From Balanoglossus misakiensis (lineage: Eukaryota > Hemichordata), in contig CM082581.2 in NCBI GenBank assembly GCA_040954595.2, positions 13,082,001-13,146,000 of the forward strand: 64,000 bases of DNA, given 5' to 3'. This document shows, piece after piece, positions 1-16,659 of the stretch. The notes under the pieces were generated by a model. It ran no database searches, was not told the origin of the DNA, and saw only the letters and a program-made list of their open reading frames with translations. Within the stretch, counting starts at the first letter, position 1; each line of letters starts with the position of its first letter. The position numbers and the translations under genes were made by a program.

Positions 1-1487
1 GCAATCAAACGATCTCGGATATTTAACATACATGTACGTCACTTGCTGATTTATTGCTCTGGGCTTTTGGAATATCTCAGGTTTTCTGTTCGTTCTTACA
101 CAGCTGCAGTATAGGTCATAAGGTTATTGATGTATATCTGAAAGGCACTACACTTATCTTCATAATTCCTGACAGTGCTGTTTTACTTCATATTTTGCAT
201 CTTGATATCAAATATCAAGATTCAATTTGAAACTGACAAGCATTAAGCTTTTCTCTTCATTGTATGGTTTCTAGAATTGTTTAAGCAATCATTAGTATAT
301 TCCTGAACTAATTTGTCTAAACTCGCACTATAACATGACACTTTGTCTTGCATCAGAGTGTCTTTCCTCTGTAAATTCTGGATGACCAATTAATGCCATC
401 ATTGCATCGTTGAGAAGAGTGTGTAGGGCATAATAGGATTCATCCAAAGTTCACACATGGAAACTGACAGTGCGCTGTGGCTTATAGATGCACTTTATAT
501 AAAAGTACCTGACAGTGCAGAGAACTGGTTTCAATTCGTGATGTGGATTGAATATCAAGTCGTGATATTCTTGCAGGCAGCAGTGACAATATCACAGAGT
601 GACTTGTTAATAATGCAGAAATAGACATGAAATAATCTTCTTGTATGTAGCTGAAACCAGTCCTATTTTTAAAGGAAATGATAATGTATCTGAAAAATTG
701 AATACATTTGGAGTCTATAGGGAGAAGTATTAACTAAGAAGGCTTGATTGAATACCTGAGTAGGTGTAAGTTATTGAGTAGTCAAGGAAATGCCAGTGCG
801 TTCTAATCCTTTCGGTATCGCCAACCAATTTAGAATCAGCACTGCATTGGTTTCTTCTCAATTTCCTGAGAAGATCTCGTGTTTTTTTAAGGATTTACAA
901 ACAGCCTGGCGCAGCACGTGTATGGCTGTGTTAAGTGTGTGGGTGTTAGGCTATCAGACAATATCAGCAGACCTCACATTTGCCATCACCAAAGCAAATT
1001 ACTGTCTGAAGTGGATGCAATTAGTCTGTGTATGCAACTACATGTATACGTGGTTGTGCAGGTGGTGACATCATCATGATGTGTGTGTGTGTGTCTACAT
1101 GCATATTCTATGTGGATCTGCATCAAAATTTCACCCTCATTTTAAAAGGAGATTTCAGCTGCATCAGCTGAAGCATATTCACTTTCACAAAGACAAAAGC
1201 CAACACACAGAATATCTATGACAGAGGAAAAAGCTTCAGGCTATGATCTATTTTTAAAGGGACAGATTTGCTCACATTTCACATAATTTTAGGAGAATTT
1301 ATTCATGAAATCAAACAGAGTTCTGTTCTCAGAAACGTGTTGGTAAAGACTGACTCCTGGGGCTGCAGAAATATTGACGCCAACTACAGCATTGATGTCA
1401 CGACTTAAAGATTGAATGTTGTGATATTCATGTATGAATTGTGTGTGCACAAATTTTAATCATGATTCCTTGTCTCTCTTTCTGCAG
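1..1487. other. No exon recognised; probably intron of the membrane-protein gene
   Basis: The exon at 1488 starts in phase 0 after a tctgcag acceptor, so at least one exon lies further upstream. I found no stretch in 1-1487 with both coding character and splice signals. The sequence is AT-rich, with a short GT run near 1080-1094. Confidence 0.5.
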
Positions 1488-4400
1488 TTTTCTAATCCTT
1501 TACACAAGGTGTTATTTATAGCTCCTGCCTTTAAGATCCTTCTCGTCATCCTGGCTTTCCTATGGTGGCATGGAATTGAGAAAAAAGGTATGTCACGTCT
1601 CATTTTTCCACCTCAGACTAAAACAAAGATGTCCTTGCGACACCTTTGAAGGTATTTAAGTTTATGTTTGCTTTTTAATTTCCTCTTTAAGGGGATGATA
1701 ATGTAAAGGACATTTTAAGTTTCATTCACTTGAAGACCAAAAATGTGCAGTGACCTCACCAAGTGATCATCTCACACATGCACTGCACATTCATTTCCTT
1801 GTGCCTGGCAGTCTGGCCTTGTGACTGTGATGAAGGGAAGTGTGCATGTGCACACATCACCTACATGCAGTGCGTTTGCAATTACAGGTGTGCAATTGAA
1901 TTCAAAAAGTGATAGCGCAGAGATTAGACAGATACAACATGATACAGTTGAATGACAGATGAAAGATTAGATGTACATTGTACATGATCAGTTATCTTGC
2001 AAACATTATGACATCACATTGTGAGTGTTGTAGTGCTCATAAAACTGTTGAGATGGAGTGTTTGCTTACTAAATGCCAGGCCTGACAGTCTAAGTCTCAA
2101 TGTCTGACATATAGTACACAGACCAATGGCTCTGTGGCATTTATTTGATTGACAGAAAGTGGAACGCACTGACAGATATTAAATTTTGTCACATCTAATG
2201 GAGGTAAAATTGATATAGTTGAGAGCATGATGTGTCTTATGTGTGATGTTGAAAGAGAAATTGATCCAAGAGATGACTCGCTGACCAAATTAAACCTTCT
2301 GAACTCTTCAGACTGTACATCGAACATACACTAGACATAAAACCAAATGCTTCAATGAGCAGAGAGGTTTCTTATTTCTGCTTGTAACATGGCCACTAAT
2401 GATCTGTCTGTGATGACTGTAGTGATCTTCTACCAACGCTATGTGATTAATAGCGCATGTAGAGACTCTGGGAAGAATAGAAAAATAACTAGCCTGTCGT
2501 TTTCTATGGAATGAGAGATTACAAGGCCACCCTTGGACATGTGTATGATAAATGGATACAATTATGCTCTCTCTAATGCCCAGGCACTGAATCCCAAGCA
2601 ATAATGATACTCAGAGAGATCGTCCAAAGCGTTGAAGATGCCATGCTGTTCTTGACAATGATGATTGCCTCGGAAGGCTGGTGCGTGTTGCGTCCAGACA
2701 TCCGTCGATTCAGGTGGATTTTTGTATTTGGTGAGTAAAAGATGAAAGTATTGTTCACAGTTTCTATAGGATTTGTTCTGCCATCACGAAATTTGTTCAT
2801 CTTATACAGCCTGAATGAAATCCACCCTACTTCTGCCTATAAACGCCAAGGTTTATTTCATCAGTGGGAAAATGCAATTACTTGTCTGCTAGCTACAGTA
2901 TTTCATTACCAGAAAATAAAATTTCCTTGAGAGAGCTGGATTTGTGGCCTCCAGACATGTACTGTGCTTCTCCACCCAGGCCTTTCTTGATAGCCTCATT
3001 GCACACTGCAGATGTGAGTCATTTCTGGAAATAGCAGCAAGAATGAATCAAATTTTAGAATGGAGAGAAACATGATCACAGTTGTTTTGTGATTCAGTTT
3101 TGGTCACGCGCTCTCCAAGGAAAGCAATTATCTTCAAATTAATATCAAATTCTCTCCATATGTAGAATTAACATCAAATTCTTACAAGTGATAAAAGTAC
3201 AGATTGAAGTTTAAATTAGTCTGTGAAATGAATTCCAGGTTACTTTTCTAAGGAGAAGGGATTTCTATTGAGTATACACGAGGCTCAAAGTAATTGTGTG
3301 TACAGCCCAAGCAGATTAGATTATTCACCTTCTTAAGTAGGGAAATAAGGAAATTTTGTGACTAGGCATCAGTTTTTCAGGACGTGCAGTGGAGACAGAT
3401 TTTCAGAAAAATTATAGTCCTCCAAACCAGTTTCAGTTCTTTGTGATATTGAAGTGTGTGAGGAGTCTTTTTGAAAAACGGAAGAAAGCTGGGTGTTCAC
3501 CGTCTTATTTTTTATAAAAAATCACTGCTTTAAATTTTCTCCACAGAGATTGGTTAGCGCAATACTGACATGACTGACAACTTAGTTCTGATCTGTACTG
3601 TACACACTGATCTTGCCCTTCGGTACTAGGACATACATTGTCGTCATCATTAAGTTTTTATGTGGAAAATATGACATTTTGGTAGGCCTTCAAGCTCTTC
3701 AGTAACCTGACAATAGACAAGTCAGCAATGTTTGTAAAGTGATATGAATAATTCCTGGCATGACATTTAAAGTGTTTAAAAAGGCATCTGTTGTTCTGTG
3801 TTGAGAACCGTGTACACCATGAGTCTGACAGTTGATCTCTGTACATGTGTGTGGGTGTACTTCTGTTGTTTAAGAACTAAATTGGTCAGCTTGACATGTA
3901 TTCAGGTCCTGAATCCCGTAGGACGTTATTTTGTCACACAATGTCTTTTCTGGTGATTTGTGATTGTAAAAATGTCAGAACTGATCAATAGCCTATGAGT
4001 GACCTGTCCTCTTGATAAATCTTGTTTATTCCATGGGGATATGTAGTCTCAAAAGTATTTTTCTGAAAGTTCGTCAACCCTTTTAATTCTTTTCAACATT
4101 AGAGTTTTATGAAGTTTTTTTGAAAAAAAAATCAGTGTATTCACTAATGCATTTCCATGAAAACTCATAAAAGTGAACAGTTTAAAAGAATCTGCATGCA
4201 AAGTGTGGGAAAAAGATGATATCAAAGATGGAAGCTTTCGGTGAAATGAAAACACAACCAATGACTTGTACAGTTACTTGGTTTTAGATAGTGTATTATC
4301 ATGGTGATCATAATGAAAAGCTCTTCCTCAAATAAAATCTAATTATTTACTGCGCTCTAACACTCAATTTAATTATCCAGAAAGAGAAGTCAATAAAACG

Positions 4401-5418
4401 CTTAGTAGAAGCCATTGTAATTCTTGAGGAGTGTAGATTGTTACTTGTAAGGAATGAGCTCAAATTCCCTAGTGAGTATGGGAATACCTTGTCTTACATG
4501 AACAAGAAGTTGACGGAATATACCAAGTATGGTCACTTCTAATTTACATATGCCTATATTTGGTCAAAAATGTCTGTCTGAGTCTTTGAATGACAAGTAT
4601 TCTCACATTAATTTTTTTCACCCAAAAGAGCTATTGTATTGTGCTTGCTAATTTCAAGTGTTTACCTTTGCATACTAATTTTTATTTCTTGTTTAATTGC
4701 AGTTGTTTTTATGATTTTCACTGGGTCTGTTCTCTGTGTTACATGGGTCCACAGTTACTTTCTGGTAAGTATCCCTGTTGGGTGTACATGTAGTCCCAGT
4801 GTTGGATATCATGGGTGAAAATCATCTGTATGACAGGCATTACCAATGCTCTCTCCATACATGAACCTGTTTGTGTTCCCCTTGCAGGCTTTTGCTGTAT
4901 GCAGTGTTGTGTTTATAATGTACAGAAGCCTCAAATGGTGCTCCTACAACATTGAACATCTCAGGAGGCAGCTGGCAGAAGCCCAGAGTTTTGTCAGCCG
5001 CATGGAACTGAAATACCTGGGCCAGATCACCGTCCAGGATCAGTTGAAAGAAAAACTTAGCATGTATGTCAAGCTCAGACTTGTGTGCACCACCTATGCC
5101 ATGCTGTATGCTGTCATAGTGACGCTGGCGACGTTTCTCAGCGAGTACACCTGGATTAAGACCTTGACTTTTGAGATTCCGGAACTCGCCGTCTATTTTG
5201 CCATCGGATTCATCTTCCGGTTGCACAATTTCTCTCAGTACGAGAATATCCGTGTAACAGCCCCGAAGGAGACCTCCGTGGTTTTCATTCTGCCGCACGA
5301 CTACACAGTTGGCACCAGGAAGAGGGTTGTCCTTGGCCATCCGCTCAACGTCACGACAGAGACATTTGAAATGGTCTCCGAAGACCTCAAGCCCGGAAGA
5401 AGACCATTTGTACAATGA
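1488..5418 (+). CDS. Multipass membrane protein, GOST/lung-7TM-like, 3' exons only (partial)
   Basis: Four exons join in phase: 1488-1587, 2584-2730, 4703-4764 and 4888-5418 (TGA stop). All have good acceptors and GTATGT, GTGAGT or GTAAGT donors. The joined product is about 280 residues with roughly six hydrophobic segments: KVLFIAPAFKILLVILAFL, the helix before ASEGWCVLRP, WIFVFG..VLCVTW, AFAVCSVVFIMY, LVCTTYAMLYAVIV and LAVYFAIGFIF. A long charged stretch (HLRRQLAEAQ to QDQLKEKL) lies between the last helices. The GW..(V/L)RP motif after a helix and the charged link resemble the C-terminal 7TM region of GOST/TMEM87/GPR107/TMEM145-type proteins. That family assignment is inference from topology, not a firm match. 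The upstream ectodomain exons must lie before 1488, and I saw none in 1-1487. The exons themselves are secure; the name is not. Confidence 0.72.
4545..4605 (+). repeat. Diverged copy of a dispersed repeat (left part)
   Basis: The stretch around TTACATATGCC.ATAT.TGGT, followed by GTCTGAGTCTT, is clearly similar to 30018-30085. It sits in the intron between the membrane-protein exons at 2584-2730 and 4703-4764. Similarity was judged by eye; the family is not identified. Confidence 0.4.
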
Positions 5419-6211
5419 CTGATGTGTATCTAATCAGGTGTGCACAATATGTCCATTCCCCTGTCACAACCATAATGGTGTGGTCTTGTCTACAGATATC
5501 AATATGGAATGATCCATCATCAGAAATCAACGGGGAAGAGAGAAAAAACTCATCTGATTAGATCTCAAGAACAGTACTATGAACTGAAGAGTTATATTCG
5601 TGGGGCTATATAAACAAGAGAAACTTGATTGCTTTTATATGAAACATAATTATATATTTCACTGATTCGAGTAACTACACAAACACCCAAGAGAGCTGAT
5701 AGTCTTACGTAAAGCCTTTTACCTCAAGAGTTAGAAGTGTTCTGAAACACTTGAATACAATGTGTAGAATTTTCTTAGATCATTGACACAGTAGGCTGAG
5801 ATATATCACAGTTTCTTTTCACCTCTAACACACAATATACGGCTAGGGATTTAAAACTGTCAACTAATGTTACTGGGCAATTAATCACAAAACAGTAAAA
5901 TTGGCCAAATGCGTCAAATTCGTGCCAATGGGCACTGTGTGAGTCATTGATATAACTGATGTGTTTTTTCAGTTATACAAACCCACCAGCAACATTTTGA
6001 TTAGAAAAAAAGATTAACTTTGCAGAGGCTGTGTTTTTAAGTATACAAGAGACTTATAGTAAATTTTAAATAATTTAGCAAATCATCTCATGAAATACAA
6101 TGGAATAGGCAAATCAAATGAAATCTGCAGTTGAATTCATGAACCTCCATTCTGCTGATTGGCGTGGATTGTTTTCAGTAACTGCAGTCAAAACTACCTT
6201 ATCCCAATTTT

Positions 6212-6390
6212 CTTTGTTGCGGTAGGGGACTACCCAGATATAGTGCACAGGTAGCCTTTATTTTATAGTCCATCATCGCCTTATAGGTAGACTCTTGAGA
6301 AAACGCTATTGTTATACTGTTATTTTCTTGAAATTCTGGTTGGGAATTGGCAATATTTTTGATTTTGAGTAGTCCCCTACCTTAACACAA
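6212..6390. repeat. Short inverted-repeat element (MITE-like)
   Basis: GGTAGGGGACTAC at 6221-6233 is matched exactly by its reverse complement at 6369-6381. The similarity weakens outside the arms (TTGTTGC against TTGTGTTAA). The central loop is about 135 bp and non-coding. A small non-autonomous DNA transposon is the simplest reading. No clear target duplication was seen. Confidence 0.5.
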
Positions 6391-9328
6391 CTCAGGAGAA
6401 GAGATCCTTGAAAACAATTATTTTGGGGTTTATTGGTGTAAAATATTATAAAAGAGAATTTTTAGTTTATAATTGATTTATGTCTAAAACGGTGCAATCA
6501 CTACTTAACAGAAATGTGCTGTAAAAGGGGTAAAGTATCAGATCTATGGAAAGCTATGTATGTCTAAAAAATTACTGGGTGGAGGTACAACAGCAGTTTT
6601 AAGTTGTTGCAATATACTATAGAAATATACACACATACAGTATACCATATATGCTATACTAAACTTTCATATATAGATGTATATTATCATATTTATCTAA
6701 AGAACTTATTTTTCATAACTTTCACTTTTGATCCAAAAACATGTATATTTGTCACAGTTTTTTGTCTATCATGCTCTGACTTTTTCACTAAAACAATGTC
6801 TATGTCCACTTCTTCTAATTTGTGAGGATTGATCTCAAGCTTGAAAGAATCATTTTTATGTCTGTACGTGATTTGCTGCCAGAAGCCTTCAGATCTCTGA
6901 TGGTGGGAAACATACAGTTATGCTGGCCGGGGTCAGACTGGGCACAGTTTTCATTCTAACCTTTGATCTTTATTCCAATTTTGACGCTGTGTTTTATGCT
7001 GGTCTTAGTAGGCACATTTATTTTCTTGCGCTCTAAAGTCAAAGGGCAAAGTAATCATTCAATTAATGATGGCTTAACAGGTGCTTGTTTTCGTAAAGAG
7101 GCTGAAAAAAAAGAGTTTTATTTTTGTACAGTATTTGATTAATATTTTGTATATTTTTTGTCATTGTTGTTCCATTAGAGTCATTCAAGTATCACATTGT
7201 TCAATACAAAGTTTTAAACAGAAGTTTTAAACATGGCTGATTTGAGCCAGTATCATTTCACCAATGATTTTCCTTTGGCAAATCACTCATTGAATTTTAT
7301 TTCAAAGTGAAACAAGGTGACCATATGATTTTATTTGATAAGTGAATTGAATTTCTTTTGACTGAGCTGTTTGCAAAATTGCATTTTCCAGCAATTCTAA
7401 ATGTAATCCTATGGGAAGAGACAAGTTTATCATTCTCACAGTGTGCGTTCATCCTTTTATAATCTCTCTTGCCATGAGATGCGCAAGTTTCATCAATAAT
7501 ATAATACTAACATGTTAGTTATCATAAGGCTTAATTTTAAGATTTTCATTGCAAATTGTTTTAAAACCTTTTAAGACAGTGCAGGTATTACCTGAAGGAC
7601 TGTAATGTTCTTCAGAGAGTAGTTATCATTCTTTCTGGTTTTTAACCTCATTACATACAGTGCAAGACATATTGTAACCCATGGCTTCAAAGCTTGCTAG
7701 GAATGTATTTTGTTTTACAAATGCACTGGTAGTTTTCCATCCAACAACAGGGGGAGAAATGGGTCTAGAGTACTCAGTGATTTATAGATTTGCCCTCAAG
7801 ATGAAATGACCTAGTTTTTTGTATCTATCAAACTTCAAGAGAATGCCCTTTCAGAATTTGAAACATTCCTGGGTTTGTGATGAAAGCAGGAGTGAACAAT
7901 TTCATGATGGCATCTGTAAACTGCAGGTGATGGTTTTATTTCAATCTCTAACATTGAGAACTCATCACATGCGAGTGATGGGTTTTATTAATACCATTCT
8001 ACACAGCAGAATAAGTGTTGGTCGGGATTCACTGCTTTTGATCAACAATGCATCAAGCAGCTGCACTTTTCTGACAATAAGTGATGAAACGCTTGATTTC
8101 AAAGGTTATTTGGCAGTTCACAAGAAATTTTATTTTGATAAGCATGCATCACAGCAGATGTCCCTAACCATCCTACTGCACTTAAACAGAAAAGTCTCTT
8201 TAAACTCTTTGAAACTAGGCCGGAAAAAAAGCATATGACTCTTTGGGTCGCCAAGAGGTCAAAGTTCAGTCATAGGTCTCTGCAGTTTGATATCACACCA
8301 GTAATTAAATATGCTATGTTGTAAGAAATCTGGTATAAACAAAGATAGATTCATGGACGTACATTTGCATGATCTGGATATAGTATTATGACTTGAGCAA
8401 ATGACAGCAAACTTCCAATGGGGATAGAGCACAACACTTGTGCTAGCTGCCCTATATAAATTTCATAAACAGATCTCTCACTCAACAAATCACCTTGAAA
8501 CCCCAAAGCAGAACAGTTTTGCATGACAATCTTATTTTTCAATCATATACTCTGTTCATTGATGTTCAGTTTGCATAGAATATATCTGAATGTAAACCCA
8601 ATTACATGTTGAGCTCCAACCAAAAATTTAATGTAATGGAAAGTGGTAGTGTTTAATATGGTTAACATTACAGCAAGGAATCCTGCAGTAAAACCTTTCA
8701 AGTGAAGTTTTGTTTCTTGAAAACTACTTTCTGCTGTTCTGATCTGAAGAAAAAGATGGTAAAATACTTCATCAACATCTTTTTGCCAAATGGGAACATA
8801 GTAATAAGCATACAGTGCATTCTGTGCTAATAATAATAGAATAATAACATTTACATCTAGCAACCCTAAATATATGAATGATGTAACTATATTCAATCAC
8901 AATAGAGTTTTAAAAATAATCTATAGTATACTTATTCACAAAAGCTGACAGCTTATGCCTTATATGTATGAGCTGTCAGTATATCGGATAACAAAGAAAT
9001 TTCAGGTGAGGTCTTGTGCATATTTGTATGAGATTAGCATATCAATATGTAGTTTGCATATATCTATACATGTAATATTCAATTAGAATATTCAGTAGTT
9101 TTTGCATTGTCTTTTTGTGAAAAACAACTTTGCATGGATTATTAAGAGGTTATTTTTGTCAGTGTATATAAGATGGTAATCGCAACATATCAAAACTGTG
9201 TCAGAAAGTCACAAATTTATCGTAATATGCTTAGGCAACGTTAAATAGGTCAGTGATCACTGTATCTGTGCCAGTGAATTATGGGAGAAGTTGGCAACTC
9301 CAGCCGGAGTATATCATTAATGCATAAG

Positions 9329-9429
9329 AACTTTAACCCGTTCACCCCCAGTTGCCTCTATAGAGGTCCAAATTTACCATAGAAAACAATGGATTTGGAC
9401 CAAACCATGGTGGTGAAAGGGTTAAAGTT
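9329..9429. repeat. Near-palindromic 101-bp element (MITE/foldback)
   Basis: AACTTTAACCCGTTCACC at the left end pairs with GGTGAAAGGGTTAAAGTT at the right end, about 19 of 22 positions. A second nested pair, GTCCAAAT and ATTTGGAC, lies inside, so almost the whole element folds as one hairpin. There is no coding potential. It looks like a foldback-type or miniature transposable element. Confidence 0.6.
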
Positions 9430-12141
9430 CAAGACACAGCAGAAAAGAAAGTTCACATGTTGCCCAAAGACACAATGTTATGCTTTAAGAGAGTCTGTAA
9501 TATGCTCATTGTATAGTGAAAGATTTGATGCAATTAAGCCCTGAACATTGAGAAACACTACTACATATTAAAATGTAGAAAATATGTAACTTGGTCATAC
9601 TGGCAGCATATTACAGGGCTTGAATTTAGCAAATGGTCTGTCTGCCTGTATTCCTGATAGCATTATCAACTTTGCCGCTGTATATTTTAGATACAGGAAT
9701 GTAATTGTAAATATGGAAGTGAGTTTTCAATGGAATAGGTTGGCAGTTATTTCAGAAGTGAAAGCTGATCCTTTTTTGTTGTAAGGAAACTAACATTGTG
9801 TACAGTTGATATGTATTTACAGATACATCTTTTTAAAATTTCTGTACAGTATTTATATAAAGTTATTAAACAGGCTGAAGCATTGTGATATTAATGTTTA
9901 AAAATGACGTGTGGGATATTTTTGTTGCCCATTATCTTTATGGACATTGCTTTTTATTATGACTATAATTAATTAAGACAAGATCAAACCTACATCAAAA
10001 GGTGAACATAATAAATTAAATGGTCCAGTAGGTGTATTTTTTATTAAACCTTGCACGAGATCGTAAATCACTTTCACTCGCCAGAATCTATCGGAGGCTT
10101 CTGCACAGGTGGCCACCAAGCTATGTACCTACAAAATGTACTCCAAAAGTGTTGAAAAAGCACATACTTGGCAATTCTTTATGTTTTACAGAGTCGAACA
10201 AGAAACCAAAGTTGATATCCAAAACAAAAATACTGAGAAAATAGCCCAAAGTTGGATGAAAATGAATGAAATGGAGTTTATAAAGTTTATTTGTTGGTCT
10301 ATTATAATAATTATAACGTAAGGACCATCGATCATATTGATGCGTAGGGAAACGTAATTCCTTTAGGGAGATCAGATTTCGATTCATTTTCCGTGCTTAG
10401 AAATCGCAATTAAGGATGATCAATGCAAAAGGTTGAGTAACAAACAATTATGTTCTGAAGGTCATCGAGGTCACCACCAAAATAAGAACGAGTGACGTTG
10501 TTCTTGCGTCAGCTCGTATGATCGACGGTCTCTAATTGACCGCACGATGGCGCTATTAATCCCCTCGCAGTATCGGCAAGACGAGAATATAAGAAAGCCG
10601 GGAGTACTCCCGTGTCGTGAAAGATCTAAGAAGTTTGCTGCTATGAATCGGCACAAACTCAAAGCTAGTGCGGTCTTTTTGATTTTTCCTCCTTCAGTCA
10701 TCATACAGCAATCTCCAGACGCTTATGCAAGAATGAACTTTTAGATTAATACAGTTCAGGTATTATTCCCAAGGAACAGTCTGAGAAACCAAATCATGCG
10801 ATCTTAAATATGCCCCTAATATTGGTTATTTGACTTCTTGACGAACAGGCCACTGGTGGTTGACCTTGGTTGACCTTGGGGGCAACCGTCGTATTCTATT
10901 ACTCCAACTTGCTAACAAAATTGCATATCAACAAGTGACATATCTTTATATGTGAACCTCGATATGACCGACGACGTTCACTTGTCTACCTAACCCCGTT
11001 GCTATGAAGCTGTGCGACGGTCGCTATGGCGATGAGAATGGAGTACTCAAAAGTGCTGACGTCACGCATAGTGATATATATGGCCGTATAAGGAAACAAA
11101 CCGATGTCCTTCATGACCGAATGGGAAGCCAACTCAAGTTGTGGATGTGATGGCTGAGAGATATTGCCCACATCCTCTTCACGGTCACGAAAATTCAAAT
11201 ATCAAAACGAGTACGGGGTTGTGGGAGCCAAGACTATGAACAATACTCCCGGAAATGGTGGCAGAGATAAAACATGAAAATTCACTTCCCAAGGCCAGAC
11301 ACTGCCATTTTGCTGTAAATATCTGTGATATTCGCCATATGTATTTACGTCACACGTGCACAATTAAATCGTTTTGTGAAATAATCATTGCACGGATCAC
11401 CGACTTCAGGGGCAAGGTCTGAACGAACATATCGCAGAAACGATTTTAGTCTTTCTTTCTTTTTCTCTCTCTCTCTCTCCTTAATGAAAACAAATTGTGA
11501 AACCGCTCACGTAACAACAACGATCTGGTTTCTTGGAATAATGAACAATCGGAGAGACAAAATGTGCCATTTTAAAGGCAGTGTTATAATAAATCTGCGA
11601 GTCTGTTTTTCTGGGATTTACTTGTCTGGCCTCTGCAGCGGTGACCGTGATGCGTCTTGCGGGGAGTATCACCATATGTCGTGCGTGCCGCCCAACCGCT
11701 GCGTGATCCAGGATTAGGTTACTCTTCCATACCTAAATAAGGATATAAACAATTCCTACTATTCTGGTCTCTTGCCTGGACCAGAGAAACTATAGAAACA
11801 GGGGAAACAGCTTCACTTTCATGATAGTTTCGTGAGTTTTGTTTTATCTTTGCCGCAGAGCTAAAAACTGGGAAAATACGCATTCAAACAATGGGGATGA
11901 AAATAATTCGGTACCGCTTCGAAAATTGCAACTGGTTGCATTACTTTCCAGAAAGCTACCCCTCTTGTACTGGGAAGTAGTCCCTTCCCGGAGTGCAAAT
12001 GGAAAATTCCGCACTTTGCAGACCCCCTGGTTTAGGAGAACTCTTCCCGCATTGGCATAAGATCGGAGTTTCAACGCCCGTCTCCTTCTGATCCGCTTTC
12101 TTACTCTTGGATATTTCCTCTGGAATAACGTACAAGCAGCC

Positions 12142-16378
<4,237 letters not shown>

Positions 16379-16640
16379 ACAACCAAGAAAACAAGCAAAC
16401 ATCAAACAAACTGTACATTACCGACCTGACATCGCTCATAAGCCTACTCATGCTGCCAACTACGAGAACACGCCATTCGTTCTCGCGAGGAAAAAAGATT
16501 ACTATCACCTCTGTATAAACGGCTGAAAAATGAAAGTCATTGAAACGAACTCAAATATTCTACAAAAAAATGCGTTTTTATGTTTACAACAGTAGAGATA
16601 ATTAATAGCTTGGCAAGTGTTCATTAGATGTTTGTCCTAT

Positions 16641-16646
16641 AATAAA
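16641..16646 (+). terminator. Poly(A) signal AATAAA of the myosin light chain gene
   Basis: AATAAAATAAAA lies 263 bases after the TAA stop, with a T-rich stretch downstream. This gives a 3' UTR of about 280-300 nt. Confidence 0.7.
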
Positions 16647-16659
16647 ATAAAACATGAAA

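Larger units (their letters stand above)
5419..12141. other. 3' flank/intergenic region and 5' leader of the myosin light chain gene
   Basis: No protein gene is recognised here. Several open frames of 60-140 codons on both strands look like chance in AT-rich DNA. The first AATAAA-like signal I noted downstream of the membrane-protein stop is near 10009, so its 3' UTR could be long. Two short inverted-repeat elements occur at 6212-6390 and 9329-9429. A CT-rich run lies at 11451-11480. The last few hundred bases before 12142 must hold the 5' UTR of the myosin light chain gene; its transcription start is not identifiable. Confidence 0.5.

Noticed and set aside
4840-5415. 191-codon open frame on the - strand
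   Set aside because: It is an exact antisense shadow of the last exon of the membrane-protein gene, which has splice-consistent helices on the + strand.
7819-8238. 139-codon + strand frame
   Set aside because: No domain, ordinary non-coding composition, in the 3' flank of another gene.
8543-8896. 117-codon - strand frame with hydrophobic stretches
   Set aside because: AT-rich DNA readily produces Leu/Ile/Phe-rich frames. No splice signals, no family resemblance.
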